Shown: in pieces, positions 24,654 to 36,894 of the stretch | Layout: every line of letters begins with the position of its first letter | Numbering within the stretch: position 1 is the first letter of the stretch | Assembly (NCBI GenBank): GCA_015487555.1 | Contig: WFPK01000111.1 | Span: forward strand, 1-47,798 | Length of the DNA: 47,798 nt | Reading direction: 5' to 3' | From: Phycisphaerales bacterium | Lineage (GTDB): Bacteria; Planctomycetota; Phycisphaerae; Phycisphaerales; UBA1924 | Made by a program: the position numbers and the translations under genes | The notes under the pieces: model-generated | What the model was told of the DNA's origin: nothing | The model's input: only the letters and a program-made list of their open reading frames with translations | The model's database searches: none

Positions 24654-25970
24654 TCACACATCGAGCACGCGAAGGTGCTTGAAACTCGCGCCGAGCACAT
24701 CGCGGCTCTTGGTGCTCATCCATTTGTCGAGCACCTCGGCGTAGACGCTTCGGAAGTCGGCGGTGTATTTGAGGTCGCCGTTGTCGAGATTCGTCAGCGA
24801 TGGATGGCGTGCGTGGAATCCGCCTTGGACCTTTGGGCCGAACATGAACATTGGTGCCGCGGTGCCATGGTCGGTGCCGTTGGATGCGTTTTGGCCTACG
24901 CGCCTGCCGAACTCACTAAAGCACATGGTGGTGACGCGATCGGCGTTGCCCTGGGCTGCGAGGTCTTTCTGGAAGGCTGCGATGGCGTCGGAGAACTGGC
25001 GGAGCAATCGGGTATGCCCGCCGGTCTGGTTGGCGTGGGTGTCGAATCCGCCCAGCGAGGCGTAGTAGACGCGGGTCTTCATGCCCGCACGGATCATCGA
25101 GCCGATCATGCTCAGCTGCTTGGCGAGGCTCGACCCGGGATACTGCACCAAAGGCTTGGCTGCGACGGCTTTGCGGATGGTTTCCGATGAGATCCGTGCG
25201 TCCAACGCGGTGCGCATGAGGAAGCTGTGGTTGGAATCATCGTCGGCGTGCTCGCTGCTCATATCGGTGAGTTGCTGGTGATTCTCGATGATATCTTCAG
25301 AGAACTTGCCCCCAGCCCACTCGAAGAGATCGGGTGATTCAAATGAAACAGGCATCGTGTGCCGACCCGAGAGGGCCAAGGGCGCCTCGCGTCCGATGGC
25401 GATGGGGGGTTCGAGTGTGTGCGATCCATCGGGTTGCCCGCTTTGCCCTTTGCCATAGCCGCAGCACTGGGCGTCGATGTATCGCCCGATCCAGCCATCG
25501 CCGGTGCCCGAGGTATCGGCGGTGTGCCAGATATCGGTGGAGGTGAAGTGCGAGCGGTTGGGGTTTGGATATCCAATACCTTGGATGATGGCGCATTGTC
25601 CTTGGTCGAAGAGCTCGCGGATGCCGGTCATGGCGCCGTTGAGGGCGAGGTCTATCTTTTTGTCGAGGATGAGCAGGTGATCGACATTGACCGCCAGCGT
25701 CGGGCGAAGCCGATGGTAGGTGTCGTCGCGATAGGGGATGACGGTGTTGAGCCCGTCGTTGCCGCCCGAGAGCTGGATGATGACGAGGATGTTGTCCTCG
25801 TTGACGCCCGGGATCGACGCGAGCCCGAGTTCTGGGCGTGGAAGTGCATAGGCGGACGATTGGATGAAGGCGGGGACAGTGAGCGCAGCCGAGGCGAGGA
25901 CTGCAGAAGATTGAAGGAATGCTCTGCGTGTGTAGGCGTGGGTGTTGTCTGGGTTGTTGTGCAGGTTCAT
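24654..25970 (-). CDS. DUF1501 domain protein, Tat-exported
   Basis: The 438-residue protein begins with a twin-arginine signal: TRRAFLQSS (about 14-22), a hydrophobic stretch and AYA. The DUF1501 fold is a sulfatase/alkaline-phosphatase-like domain; typical segments here are VIIQLSGGNDGLNTVIPY, ALNGAMTG, GGFDTHANQ, CFSEFGRRVGQNASNGTDHG and MFMFGP. Its gene lies 22 bp after the DUF1800 gene on the same strand, with GGAG before the ATG, so both form one operon. These pairs are common in planctomycetes; the substrate is not established. The gene ends at an inverted repeat. Confidence 0.9.
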   Translation of the reverse strand: MNLHNNPDNTHAYTRRAFLQSSAVLASAALTVPAFIQSSAYALPRPELGLASIPGVNEDNILVIIQLSGGNDGLNTVIPYRDDTYHRLRPTLAVNVDHLLILDKKIDLALNGAMTGIRELFDQGQCAIIQGIGYPNPNRSHFTSTDIWHTADTSGTGDGWIGRYIDAQCCGYGKGQSGQPDGSHTLEPPIAIGREAPLALSGRHTMPVSFESPDLFEWAGGKFSEDIIENHQQLTDMSSEHADDDSNHSFLMRTALDARISSETIRKAVAAKPLVQYPGSSLAKQLSMIGSMIRAGMKTRVYYASLGGFDTHANQTGGHTRLLRQFSDAIAAFQKDLAAQGNADRVTTMCFSEFGRRVGQNASNGTDHGTAAPMFMFGPKVQGGFHARHPSLTNLDNGDLKYTADFRSVYAEVLDKWMSTKSRDVLGASFKHLRVLDV

Positions 25971-25992
25971 CTAGCATCTCCATCGGCGTGTT

Positions 25993-27543
25993 CTAACAGA
26001 GTTGGTACTGAGGCATCGAGGTGATGAGTGTGAGCATGGTGGTGATGCCTTTGGCGGAGTTTGGTTTGTCTACCTTGTTGGCCGCCTCGACGAGACTCTG
26101 GGCAGCGCCGGCGGGGCGATGTCCAAGCACCAGATCGAGCAGCTCGTTGGCGATGAGTTCGGGCGGCGGGTTGCCATCGAGCCGTGGGTCATTCATCGAA
26201 GCGACAAGGCGGGTCGGGTCGTAGTTGGTGCGTTCGACGAAGTTCCGATTGGCCTGCCTGCCAGTAAGCATATAGACCAGGGTGTTCTGGCGGACAAACA
26301 GGGTCGAGGTGTTGATCCATGCGCGTCCGCCATCCCACCCCTTGACACTCGGAGGCATAAAGACGCTCTGCCCCATCATGTCCATCGCGTTGGCGATGAT
26401 ACTGATATTGCGAGGCGGGGCATTGAGCGAGCGGATCGACCCGATGACAAGCTCGGCCGGGCTTTTGATCTTGGTGCCCATCACCGAAGGATCATAAAAG
26501 TGTCGGCTCAAAAAGAGCCTGCGCAAGACGGGCTTGAGCTCGTATCGGTGCTGCTGGAGCATGGTGCTCATTTTGCGAACCACTGTGCGCGACGGACCTT
26601 TGAGCCGACGGACATCGGTGGGGATGTCGGCAACGAAGAACTTGTAGAGCTTGGCGCAGATAAACGGAGCGCAGGCCTGCGAGCGAAGAATTGCGTTGAC
26701 AAACCCATCTGCATCAAGATTGCCCGTGACGCCCAAGATGTGTTTGGTGGTGTTGTCGTGTGTGTTTTTGTTATAGAAAAACGCATCATCTTTGTAAGTG
26801 AATCCGGTGAGGGCTTTGGCGCCGTCTTTGATGTCTCGCTCGGTGTAGTTGCCTTCGCCGAGCGAGAAGAGCTCCATGAGCTCGCGCGCGAGGTTCTCAT
26901 TTGGGCTCGATTTTCGGTTCTGGTTGTTGTTGAGGTATTTGAGCATCGCCGGGTCGCGGATGATTCCGCGGAGCAGGTCGGCGAAGTTGCCAACAGCATA
27001 ACTCCGGAGCATCCGGTTCTGGGCGTACATGTGGTAAGAGTCTTCGATTGTCCGGTAGCTTGTCGCGAAGTGTCCGTGCCAGAAGAGGGTCATTTTCTCT
27101 TCAAACGGGCGGGGGGTCTGGATCATCCGGGTGATCCACCATCGTTGGATTTGTCGCATCTGGTTGCGATCGGCGCGTTGGGCCTGTTGGCGCATGGTGC
27201 GGAATCGGGAGAGGGTGTCCTCATCGCCGTTCTGGCGAGCGCGTTGGATCTCGCGTTGCTCTGCTTGCGACCTTGGCCTGATGATGCTGGAATCAAACGC
27301 ATCGCGTGTATCGCTTTGGACGGGGATATCTTCGTAGTCGAGCAGGTGATCGACTGCCGCTTTGGGGCCCCACTGGGCGAGCGTGCGGATTTGTTCGTCG
27401 GTGCCTCCGAATCCTGCGCGCAAGAGCAGGTGCCTTGCCTGGGCATACCCAAAGTCCCGATCGCGAATCTGCAAGAGCGAGGTCTCGACGCGGATGGGTC
27501 GGGTCGATCTGGTTTGGGTCGAGCGGGTTTGGGCGCTGGGCAT
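25993..27543 (-). CDS. DUF1800 domain protein
   Basis: This 516-residue protein belongs to DUF1800, a helical family paired with DUF1501 in planctomycetes and others. Diagnostic segments are ARHLLLRAGFGGTDEQI, MTLFWHGHFATS, ENLARELMELFSLGEGNYTERDI, AKALTGF, FICAKLYKFF, and VKGWDGGRAWINTSTL. I start at 27543, where GGGGAG lies 6 nt before the ATG; the frame continues to 27606. There is no obvious signal peptide. It is the first gene of the DUF1800-DUF1501 pair. The biochemical role is unknown; the pair is thought to act in the periplasm or on surface material. Confidence 0.9.
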   Translation of the reverse strand: MPSAQTRSTQTRSTRPIRVETSLLQIRDRDFGYAQARHLLLRAGFGGTDEQIRTLAQWGPKAAVDHLLDYEDIPVQSDTRDAFDSSIIRPRSQAEQREIQRARQNGDEDTLSRFRTMRQQAQRADRNQMRQIQRWWITRMIQTPRPFEEKMTLFWHGHFATSYRTIEDSYHMYAQNRMLRSYAVGNFADLLRGIIRDPAMLKYLNNNQNRKSSPNENLARELMELFSLGEGNYTERDIKDGAKALTGFTYKDDAFFYNKNTHDNTTKHILGVTGNLDADGFVNAILRSQACAPFICAKLYKFFVADIPTDVRRLKGPSRTVVRKMSTMLQQHRYELKPVLRRLFLSRHFYDPSVMGTKIKSPAELVIGSIRSLNAPPRNISIIANAMDMMGQSVFMPPSVKGWDGGRAWINTSTLFVRQNTLVYMLTGRQANRNFVERTNYDPTRLVASMNDPRLDGNPPPELIANELLDLVLGHRPAGAAQSLVEAANKVDKPNSAKGITTMLTLITSMPQYQLC

Positions 27544-27684
27544 GACGATCTCCCCATTGACGACAGCTGATGAAAAAGCCATAGCTTCCATTGCAGAACG
27601 CACCACCGCCCAAGCTATTGCACATGCGCGAGCACGGGTCGATGTGCGTCGGTGAATGTGTTCTTGGGATTGTGCAGCTCCAGA

Positions 27685-29082
27685 TTACCGGATCGGACGC
27701 TTTGATGCCAGTCGAAATGCCCAGACCAATGCTCCGGCAGCGACAGCGAGCACGAGGGCACCGACAATGTGGTGGGCGGTGGTAATCAGGGCAGCCGATG
27801 TTTCGATCGGGGCCGCCTGGGCAAGGTTCTCAGCCGTCGGCAGCGCCGGGGCATCATCACCTTCCCATGCCATCCCCAGCACCGCAAAGCCAAGCGTGAA
27901 CTGAAGCACGACGAGCCCGTGGAGGATGCTGCCAAAGGGGCGGATGGATTTGCCCGAGGGATGGGCTTTGCCGGTGCGGATGCACAGGGCGCCGCCGACG
28001 ATGACGAAGATGATGGTGACAAAGGCGAACCCCATGTGGGCCATCATCGCATGTCCGGAGTTGAGATGCCGGGTTACTGCGCCCAGAGTGAGTTGGAGGA
28101 CGAGAACAATGAAGGTCAAGAGCATCACGGTGCGGGTGCGTTTGGCATCGGCGACCGTTTCGTTGGTGGGATCGGCATTGTTCCAAGCGTCCGAAAGGAT
28201 GATCGCTGTGGATAAAGCGCCTGCAAAGACGAGTTGGGCGAAGATGCCGTGGATAACTGCGAAGAAAGTGCTCTCTTGGGCAACCCGGATGATGCCCATG
28301 TAGCCTTGAAGCGAAACGGCAAGGAAAAGGGTGATCGCCAGTGCCTTGGGGAGTTTTCGAGGCTCGCCGATCAGGACACGGAGCATGAGGACGAGTGTGG
28401 TGAGCCCGGCGAGGGTGCCAAAGAGCCGATGGGAATGTTCGAGGAAAATCCGAGGCTCGGCCATGAGTTCAAGCGGAAAAAGAACCGAAATCGCGCCGTA
28501 AGTCGTTACTGCGTCAGGAACTGCGAGTCCTGAGTCCGTGCTGGTGACGGCTCCGCCGACAGCAATCAAGGGTAAGTAGGTCAGTGTGGTGATCCATGCG
28601 AACCGCGAACGCCAAACCGTTGCCGATACAATGGTTACAGACGAGTTGTTGCGGGTGATGGTGCCCGCGATCAATCCCACGATGATCGAAAGGATCAGCG
28701 AGCCAATCACGACCATCGCGGCGTTGGGCGCAAAGGTATTGGCGTGTTCGGGCATCTCGGCGGTGGTTTGAGGCTGAACGACGATGTTTGAACCCAAAAT
28801 CAACAAATTAATCAGCCCGGCAATGAACCCCGAAAGGGCGCCGACTTTGAGCCGGTTTGGTTGAAGAACACTGGGAATCCATCGCACGCCAACTGCCAGC
28901 AAAGGCACCAGCAAAATCGGAATGGCGATGTTGGATGGGACATGCACCCCAGGCATGTGCAAGAGCCAGGCAAACATCCACATCAATGCGGCAGCGGCAA
29001 ACCCGATCGTCACCGAAGGGCCCCAAACACCTTCTTTCAAAGTATCTGGATGTCCGTTATCTGGAAGTTCTTGAGTGGTCAT
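27685..29082 (-). CDS. ctaA: Heme A synthase (CtaA/COX15), extended
   Basis: CtaA oxidises heme O to heme A for cytochrome oxidase in the membrane. It is polytopic. Key heme-binding segments are PLIAVGGAVTSTDSGLAVPD, LEHSHRLFGTLAG and IHGIFAQLVFAG, with later His in HGLVVLQ and TAHHIVGALVL. At 465 residues it is longer than the usual 300-360, with about four extra membrane helices in the first 150 residues. I start at 29082 (AAGG upstream) instead of 29214. It is divergent from the oxidase operon, fitting its role in heme A supply. No ctaB gene is nearby. Confidence 0.88.
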   Translation of the reverse strand: MTTQELPDNGHPDTLKEGVWGPSVTIGFAAAALMWMFAWLLHMPGVHVPSNIAIPILLVPLLAVGVRWIPSVLQPNRLKVGALSGFIAGLINLLILGSNIVVQPQTTAEMPEHANTFAPNAAMVVIGSLILSIIVGLIAGTITRNNSSVTIVSATVWRSRFAWITTLTYLPLIAVGGAVTSTDSGLAVPDAVTTYGAISVLFPLELMAEPRIFLEHSHRLFGTLAGLTTLVLMLRVLIGEPRKLPKALAITLFLAVSLQGYMGIIRVAQESTFFAVIHGIFAQLVFAGALSTAIILSDAWNNADPTNETVADAKRTRTVMLLTFIVLVLQLTLGAVTRHLNSGHAMMAHMGFAFVTIIFVIVGGALCIRTGKAHPSGKSIRPFGSILHGLVVLQFTLGFAVLGMAWEGDDAPALPTAENLAQAAPIETSAALITTAHHIVGALVLAVAAGALVWAFRLASKRPIR

Positions 29083-29327
29083 GCTTTGGGCCTTCTTTGA
29101 TGTGTTCGCTGTGCTCAGATGATACTGGGTCGCAAGAGTATTTCCGGTGTGGGCGTTCTTGTCGCTCTTGGTGTGTGTGAAAACGAATAAAATTTCGACA
29201 AGGCAGCACAACATCGCGTGGCGAAGGATGCTAGGCTTGGCTCACTTGTTGGCACGGACCAGACTTGGTCTGTGCTGTTTTGGTCCCCATACTCTGTATC
29301 TATTCCTCATGCGGTGGAGTATTCGAC
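29083..29327 (+). promoter_or_regulatory. Divergent control region of ctaA and the respiratory operon
   Basis: TAAAAT at 29188-29193 is the best -10 candidate for the plus-strand operon, with a weak TCTTGG about 16 bp before it. Between it and actA lies the hairpin at 29252-29275. For ctaA on the minus strand I find no convincing promoter. Confidence 0.4.
29252..29281 (+). terminator. Hairpin with T tract in the actA leader (possible attenuator)
   Basis: GCACGGACCA pairs with TGGTCTGTGC (ten pairs, one G-U) around GACT and is followed by TGTTTT. There is no plus-strand gene before it, so if it terminates transcription it would act as an attenuator of the 16-kb operon. Confidence 0.5.
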
Positions 29328-30029
29328 TTGAAACCCATCTTCCCCAAGTGGATGAACTCGGTGCCGACATTTTTGTTCATTGTCGTCCACAGCGTCGTCA
29401 TCCTTGTCATTGCCGGATTCTGGTATTACGCAACGCCCAAGTTCTTTGAAATTGGATATATGCCTGCGCAACCCGACACTGGTTTCAATCACCAGATTCA
29501 TGCGGGCAAGCTCGGGCTTGATTGTCGATACTGCCATACGAATGTCGAGGACTCTTGGCATGCCAATGTTCCTCCCGTTGCGACCTGCATGGGATGCCAC
29601 GCCGAGAACAAGCTCAATGTCGAGATTGCTTCAGCAACCGATGAGAAGGTGCAGTTCATCCGCGATGCCTACGACCAGGACAAGCCTATCGAGTGGCGCA
29701 ATGTCCATGTTGTTCCCGACTATGCCAACTTCCCGCACGATGCGCATATCAACGCCGGCGTGAGCTGCTTCTCGTGCCACGGACAGATTCAAGCGATGCC
29801 GGTCGTTGCCCAGGTCGAGTCGCTCTCGATGGGGTGGTGCCTGGACTGCCATCGCAACCCCGAGAAAAACCTCGTCCCCAGAAACAAGGTGACGGATTTG
29901 TTCTGGGTAGAGAATGAATGGTTTGGCAAACCCGTCGAGGAGCGGACGCACGAGGGGATGACTCCTGAGGAGTTGAACCAGACACTCTTGCGGAATCCGC
30001 CCTTGCATTGTGCAGCGTGCCACTACTGA
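29328..30029 (+). CDS. actA: Alternative complex III subunit A, pentaheme cytochrome c
   Basis: ActA carries hemes that pass electrons from quinol oxidation in alternative complex III. After one N-terminal membrane helix (about 12-30) it has five CxxCH motifs: CRYCH (66), CMGCH (87), CFSCH (147), CLDCH (171) and CAACH (228, almost at the C-terminus). I start at the TTG at 29328 because GGTGGAG lies at 29313-29319 and the protein then begins KPIFPKWMNSVP, as in the family; the longer frame adds a false leader. At 233 residues it fits ActA. It is the first gene of the respiratory operon. Confidence 0.93.
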   Translation: MKPIFPKWMNSVPTFLFIVVHSVVILVIAGFWYYATPKFFEIGYMPAQPDTGFNHQIHAGKLGLDCRYCHTNVEDSWHANVPPVATCMGCHAENKLNVEIASATDEKVQFIRDAYDQDKPIEWRNVHVVPDYANFPHDAHINAGVSCFSCHGQIQAMPVVAQVESLSMGWCLDCHRNPEKNLVPRNKVTDLFWVENEWFGKPVEERTHEGMTPEELNQTLLRNPPLHCAACHY

Positions 30030-30105
30030 GAAGTGAACAAGAAGAAGTGAACACAAGATTTGAGTACCCGACGCACACACTCTGTGCGATCAAAGAGACG
30101 AAACC

Positions 30106-33100
30106 ATGAGCAACCTCGATCAATATCCTTCCACGAAGGAAGCAAGCGAGACTCCAGCCAAGCCGACAGCGGAAGCTGCGCAGCTCGGTCAGGTCAGCGG
30201 CAAGAAATACTGGCGCTCGCTCGAAGAGTACATCGGCACCAAAGAGTTCACCGAGTTTGTCCATCGCGAGTTTCCTCAGGGCGCATCAATGCTTGGGGAT
30301 TCCACCCGCCGAAACTTTGTCAAAATCATGGGCGCCGGGTTCGCCATTGCAGGCGTCGCCACGATGCCCGGATGCCGACGCCCGGATCGCAAGATTCTCA
30401 CCTACTCCAAAAATGTTCCCGAAGACATCATCCCGGGCAACGCGCTCTACTACACCACCGCGCTGGCGCTTCCCGGCGGGGGCGTCGAGGGGCTGCTCAT
30501 CGAAACCCACACCGGACGCCCGACCAAGGTCGAGGGCAACCCGCTTCATCCAAACAACCAGGGCAAGACCAGCGCCTACGCCCAGGCGAGTGTGCTGGGG
30601 CTCTACGACCCCGATCGACTCAAGTTCCCGGTCTACAACAACCCGACCCGAGGCAAGCTCGACGCGACCTGGGACGACTTCAACACCTGGCAAGAAACAC
30701 ACTTCGCCAAGTTCGATGCCAACAACGGGCAAGGGCTCGCGTTCATCGTCGAAAAGAAATCAAGCCCCACCCGCCAGCGGATGATCGAGGCGATCAAAGC
30801 CCGGTGGTCCAAGGCGAGCTTTGTTCACTGGAACCCGGCCGAATCACGCGGCGCGATCGACGGCTCAAAGATCGCGTTTGGTTCGCCCAGCGTGGTGAGC
30901 TACGACTTCACCGGAGCCAAGTGCGTCGTGTCGATCGACTCGAACTTCATGACTGAAGGCCCCGAAGCACTCAAAAACGCCCGAACCCTCGCTTCGACCC
31001 GCAAGGTGCTCAAGAGCGGCGATTCGATGTCGCGTCTGTATGCGATCGAATCCAAACCAACCGCAGCCGGTTCACTCGCTGACCATCGGTTCCGCGTTTC
31101 GCCATCGGAGATGCACAACTTCACTGTTGCACTTGCCAAAGCGGTCTTTGCGCTTACGGGCGTGAATGCGTCGGGGCTTCCAGATGCTGCGGTTTCGGGC
31201 ATGAGTGCGGCGGACATCGCCGAGATCGCCAAGGACCTGGTCGATCATCGCAAGCACGCGGTGGTGGTGCCGGGCGACGATCTTGCAGCTGAGGACTGGG
31301 CGCTGTGCATGGCGATGAACTCGGCACTGGACGCGATGGGGCAACAGGTCTCGGTGTATCCGCTGGCTCGCGAGCTTTGGGGCAATGCCAACGACGAGCT
31401 GGCTGCACTGACCGATCAGCTCAATGCCGGGGCGATTGATACCTTGGTGACGATTGATTGCAACCCCGTCTATGACGCGCCGGGATCACTCAACTTTGCA
31501 GATGCCTTTGCCAAAGCCAAAACGACCATCACGCTTTGTGTTGGGATGTCCGAGACCGAGCATGTCTCGACCTGGTCACTCAACGGCACACACTATCTCG
31601 AAGCATGGGGCGATGTCGCCAGTATTGATGGCACAATGTCGGTTGTTCAGCCAATGATCGCACCGCTCTACGAGCCCGCCCATTCGGATATCGAGTTGTT
31701 GGCGATGCTCGCGGGCTTTGAGCAGGATGAAGGATATTCGATCGTCCGTGATTCATGGGCGAAGATGAGCAATCGCTCGGTGGACTCAGACGGGTTCAAT
31801 CGTTCATGGAAGCGCGCATTGCACGATGGGATACAAGGCGGAGCAAAGGCAGCTTCGGCGGGCACTGTCAAAATGAGCAATGTCCTGATGGCAGCTGCCC
31901 GCAAGGGGCTGAATCAGGCACCCGGGCAAGGCTCGATGGATGTCGTCTTCTACACATCGAACTACAACAACGGGCAGAGCGCCAACAACGGGTGGCTCCA
32001 GGAGCTCCCGGACTTTGGTCCTTCGGTCGTTTGGGATAACCCGATCCTCATGAGTCCCAATACCGCCAAGGCATTGGGTGTCTTGCCCGAGCATTCGTGG
32101 CAGGACGAGTTCGACCCGTATACCAAGGCGCAGATGCCTCAGGCGCAGCTCATTACCGTGACGCTCAATGGGCAGACCATGACCGGGGCCGCCTGGATTC
32201 TCCCGGGCATGGCCGACAATACACTGGGGGTCAAGCTCGGGTATGGGCGAGAAGTCGTTGGCAAGGTCGGCTATTCCGTCGGGCACAACACCTACACGAT
32301 CAAGCCCGCAGCCGGGGGCATGACCACCCGCGGGGCAAGCATCAAAAAGGCTGGCGGAACCTACACCATCGCCTCGACCCAGAACCACTGGTCGCTCGAA
32401 GGACGCGAAACGATTGTCCGCACAATGGACAAAAAATGGTGGGATAAGTATGGCGAGAAGAAGAAGGAATACCCCGATAGCATCTATGGGCAAGAGAGCA
32501 CCACGCTCAATATCGCCGAGCGGATCGGCGAGCTGAGTCACACGCCACCCAATATCAGTGTCTACAAGAACCCGCTCAACGATTCATACGAAGACGCCGA
32601 CCCGGCCAACCTGCACGAGGACAAAGCGCTCAAACGAGAGATGCCCCCGCGCTATGCCCAAGGCCCGCAGTGGGGGATGTCGATCGACATGAACTCATGC
32701 ATGGGGTGCAATGTCTGTACCGTCGCGTGCCAGAGCGAGAACAACATCCCGATCGTCGGCAAATCCGAAGTCGCCAAGGGACGAGAGATGCAATGGATCC
32801 GCATGGATCGCTACTTCGTCGGCGATGATCTCAACAACCCCGACGAAATGCTCATCCAGCCCGTCGCCTGCGTGCACTGCGAAAACGCGCCGTGCGAAAC
32901 CGTCTGCCCGGTCAACGCAACCGTCCACGGCGACGAGGGCACCAATGACATGGCATACAACCGGTGCATCGGCACACGCTACTGTGCCAATAACTGCCCA
33001 TACAAAGTACGCCGATTCAACTTCTTCGACTACGGCGTCGTCAAGTTCAACGGCGGGCTCAACCCGACATACACCTCCATCGGGGCAGATAAAAAATTCG

Positions 33101-33690
33101 AAGAAACCATCGGCAAAGACCGGACATTCAATCAGAACTTCATCCCGCCTCGCCTTCGCAAGAAGCTCGACGAGATTTCCAAAATGCAGTTCAACCCCGA
33201 TGTGACCATTCGGTCTCGAGGCGTGATGGAAAAATGCTCGTTCTGTATCCAACGCATCCACCAGGCACGCCAGGAAGTCAAAATCCAAGGCATCTGGAAG
33301 GACGAAAACCAGGTCGGACCAATTCCCGATGGGTTCTTCAATGTCGCCTGTCAACAGGCGTGCCCGAGCGATGCGATTAGCTTCGGCGATATCCTCGATC
33401 CAGAATCACGCGTTGCCCGCGAAAAAGAATCCGGACGCAGCTACCTCTTGCTCGGCTATCTCAACACCCGCCCACGCACAACCTACATGATGCGCGTACG
33501 CAATCCAAACCCCGCGATTCGCCCGGTCGAATCCGACCCCCTCGGGCACTACTCCTACGGGGATGACCATGGCAAAGACCATAAAGACCAAGACGAATCG
33601 CACACCCAAACCCACGGCGCGGCATATATCGACCGGGCCAAACAATACTTCGATCAGGGATATTCGATGAGCCTCAAGGTGCTCTCATGA
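30106..33690 (+). CDS. actB: Alternative complex III subunit B, molybdopterin-like/Fe-S fusion
   Basis: ActB is the large peripheral subunit. Its 1194 residues begin with a twin-arginine motif TRRNFVK (Arg68-Arg69) and a hydrophobic stretch ending in Cys90. The middle resembles the molybdopterin oxidoreductase fold but without visible cofactor ligands. The C-terminal third is a ferredoxin-like module: [11 protein letters not shown] (865-875), [13 protein letters not shown] (922-934), [20 protein letters not shown], and [10 protein letters not shown] with [11 protein letters not shown]. These would bind several cubane clusters, in the family three 4Fe-4S and one 3Fe-4S. It is likely on the periplasmic face, next to ActA. 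Confidence 0.95.
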   Translation: MSNLDQYPSTKEASETPAKPTAEAAQLGQVSGKKYWRSLEEYIGTKEFTEFVHREFPQGASMLGDSTRRNFVKIMGAGFAIAGVATMPGCRRPDRKILTYSKNVPEDIIPGNALYYTTALALPGGGVEGLLIETHTGRPTKVEGNPLHPNNQGKTSAYAQASVLGLYDPDRLKFPVYNNPTRGKLDATWDDFNTWQETHFAKFDANNGQGLAFIVEKKSSPTRQRMIEAIKARWSKASFVHWNPAESRGAIDGSKIAFGSPSVVSYDFTGAKCVVSIDSNFMTEGPEALKNARTLASTRKVLKSGDSMSRLYAIESKPTAAGSLADHRFRVSPSEMHNFTVALAKAVFALTGVNASGLPDAAVSGMSAADIAEIAKDLVDHRKHAVVVPGDDLAAEDWALCMAMNSALDAMGQQVSVYPLARELWGNANDELAALTDQLNAGAIDTLVTIDCNPVYDAPGSLNFADAFAKAKTTITLCVGMSETEHVSTWSLNGTHYLEAWGDVASIDGTMSVVQPMIAPLYEPAHSDIELLAMLAGFEQDEGYSIVRDSWAKMSNRSVDSDGFNRSWKRALHDGIQGGAKAASAGTVKMSNVLMAAARKGLNQAPGQGSMDVVFYTSNYNNGQSANNGWLQELPDFGPSVVWDNPILMSPNTAKALGVLPEHSWQDEFDPYTKAQMPQAQLITVTLNGQTMTGAAWILPGMADNTLGVKLGYGREVVGKVGYSVGHNTYTIKPAAGGMTTRGASIKKAGGTYTIASTQNHWSLEGRETIVRTMDKKWWDKYGEKKKEYPDSIYGQESTTLNIAERIGELSHTPPNISVYKNPLNDSYEDADPANLHEDKALKREMPPRYAQGPQWGMSIDMNSCMGCNVCTVACQSENNIPIVGKSEVAKGREMQWIRMDRYFVGDDLNNPDEMLIQPVACVHCENAPCETVCPVNATVHGDEGTNDMAYNRCIGTRYCANNCPYKVRRFNFFDYGVVKFNGGLNPTYTSIGADKKFEETIGKDRTFNQNFIPPRLRKKLDEISKMQFNPDVTIRSRGVMEKCSFCIQRIHQARQEVKIQGIWKDENQVGPIPDGFFNVACQQACPSDAISFGDILDPESRVAREKESGRSYLLLGYLNTRPRTTYMMRVRNPNPAIRPVESDPLGHYSYGDDHGKDHKDQDESHTQTHGAAYIDRAKQYFDQGYSMSLKVLS

Positions 33691-33766
33691 GGTGTATGAC
33701 TATGAGACACATGCTTCAACAGCGTTCATCGGAGTTCACGCATCAGTCAGCGGAGTTGATACAGCA

Positions 33767-35344
<1,578 letters not shown>

Positions 35345-35360
35345 GAAAGGGGAGACCGAC

Positions 35361-35996
35361 ATGGACATGAAGAATCTGATCAATGATGCGAAAGCACTCG
35401 GAGCCGACTACTTCCCGATGTTCCTTCGCAAACCCGCGCCCAAGTTCGTCACCGAATCGGGCAACCCGGTCTTTGGCATCGTGGCCGAGTTCGACGAGAC
35501 CCCAAAGGTCTTCAAGGCAGCCAAGAAGGTCCGCGATGCAGGATATTCCAAGTGGGATGTCCACACCCCCTTCCCAATCCACGACATGGAAGAGGCGATG
35601 GGAATCAAAACCACCAAGCTCCCGCTGATGGCAGGTGGGGCAGCGGTCACAGGCCTGTGCATCGCCATCCTCTTGCAATGGGGAACAACCGATTGGCTGT
35701 ACCCAACCGTTGTCCAAGGCAAACCCTTCGATGCCTGGCAGCCCTTCGTGCCCGTTATGTTCGAGCTCGCGGTGCTGCTCACGGCGTTCATGTGCATCTT
35801 TGGAATGCTCGCACTCAACGGGTTGCCTCGGTTCCACCATCCACTCTTTTCCCATGAGCGGTTCTGCCGAGTCGGCAATGACCGCTTCTTCATCGCCATC
35901 GAGGCAACCGACCCAAACTTTGATCCCGAGAAAACCAAAGCGCTGCTCGAAGAAATCGGTGGCACCGACATCACGCTCATCGAGGATGTGAGCTAA
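35361..35996 (+). CDS. actD: Alternative complex III subunit D (DUF3341)
   Basis: ActD is a small subunit with two membrane helices (about 87-105 and 128-148), separated by PTVVQGKPFDAWQPFVPVMFE, and followed by NGLPRFHHPLF, typical of DUF3341. The cytosolic N-terminal part has VFGIVAEFDETPKVFKAAKKV. The C-terminal part forms a small domain ending TDITLIEDVS. It has 211 residues. I start at 35361 because AAAGGGGAG precedes the ATG; an earlier ATG overlaps actC. Confidence 0.9.
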   Translation: MDMKNLINDAKALGADYFPMFLRKPAPKFVTESGNPVFGIVAEFDETPKVFKAAKKVRDAGYSKWDVHTPFPIHDMEEAMGIKTTKLPLMAGGAAVTGLCIAILLQWGTTDWLYPTVVQGKPFDAWQPFVPVMFELAVLLTAFMCIFGMLALNGLPRFHHPLFSHERFCRVGNDRFFIAIEATDPNFDPEKTKALLEEIGGTDITLIEDVS

Positions 35997-36060
35997 ACAA
36001 ACCAGATCAGACCAGAAACGATCGTGAATCGTTCAACCATACAGACCAACAGGATTCAGC

Positions 36061-36894
36061 ATGATCCAAGCAGGCAACACAACCAAGGCAATGACTCGCT
36101 GGGCACTCAACGGTGCGCTCGGGGTTGTTGTGCTTGGCTCGGCAATGACATTCATGAGCGGGTGTCGAGGCGATCGCACCGACGCACCGCCGCGACAGTT
36201 CTTCCCCGATATGGACGATCAACCCAAGCTCAAGGCGCAGAGTGAGTCCAAGTTCTTTGAAGACAAGCGTTCCCAGCGCCTGCCTGTCGAAGGCACCGTC
36301 GCGTTTGGTTCAACTGGGCTGATCCCCGAGGGATCAGGGCAGTGGGTCGAGATGAAGGGCAAGGATCGTGCCGACATGCTCAAAGCCGACGAGACCTACT
36401 ACTTCGGTCTTGTCGCAGGCTCAGCGAGCCAGGACCCGCCTGCATATGCCGAGCGGATGCCCGTCGAGGTCAACAAAGAGCTCATCATGCGGGGCATGGA
36501 ACGGTTCAACATTTACTGCACCGCCTGTCATGGATACGACGGGCTGGGCAATGACTCGGGGCTCGTGGGGCGCATGATGAATGTCCGCCCGGTGAACCTG
36601 CTCGACAACAAATATCGCGATCGCTCGGGTGAGTTTGGGACTGATGGATATCTTTTCCACATCATCCGCGAGGGGCTCTGGGCTCCCGATGGTGCCAACC
36701 GGATGCCTTCCTATAAGCATGCTGTCGATGAGCAAGATGCTTGGGCGATTGTGAGTTACATCCGCACGCTCCAAAGAGCATTCGATGCCAAGGGGCGTCG
36801 GCTCGGACAAGGCGAAATACCAGGGCAAACCCCTGGGCAGGATTCAGAGATGAATCAGGCGATCGCCAGCACAGACAACGGGGGTGAAAAATGA
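36061..36894 (+). CDS. actE: Alternative complex III subunit E, monoheme cytochrome c lipoprotein
   Basis: ActE is a monoheme cytochrome c that accepts electrons from ActA. The N-terminal 35 residues form a lipoprotein signal with a lipobox ending MSGC (Cys37). The heme site CTACH is near residue 155, followed by GYDGLGNDSG, and the Met ligand is likely in the later NRMPSYKHAV segment. It has 277 residues. AGGA precedes the ATG. The last four bases overlap actF. Confidence 0.9.
   Translation: MIQAGNTTKAMTRWALNGALGVVVLGSAMTFMSGCRGDRTDAPPRQFFPDMDDQPKLKAQSESKFFEDKRSQRLPVEGTVAFGSTGLIPEGSGQWVEMKGKDRADMLKADETYYFGLVAGSASQDPPAYAERMPVEVNKELIMRGMERFNIYCTACHGYDGLGNDSGLVGRMMNVRPVNLLDNKYRDRSGEFGTDGYLFHIIREGLWAPDGANRMPSYKHAVDEQDAWAIVSYIRTLQRAFDAKGRRLGQGEIPGQTPGQDSEMNQAIASTDNGGEK

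Noticed and set aside
26002..27570. 522-codon plus-strand frame opposite the DUF1800 gene
   Set aside because: Mirror frame of a gene with clear family motifs; no start context or recognisable domain.
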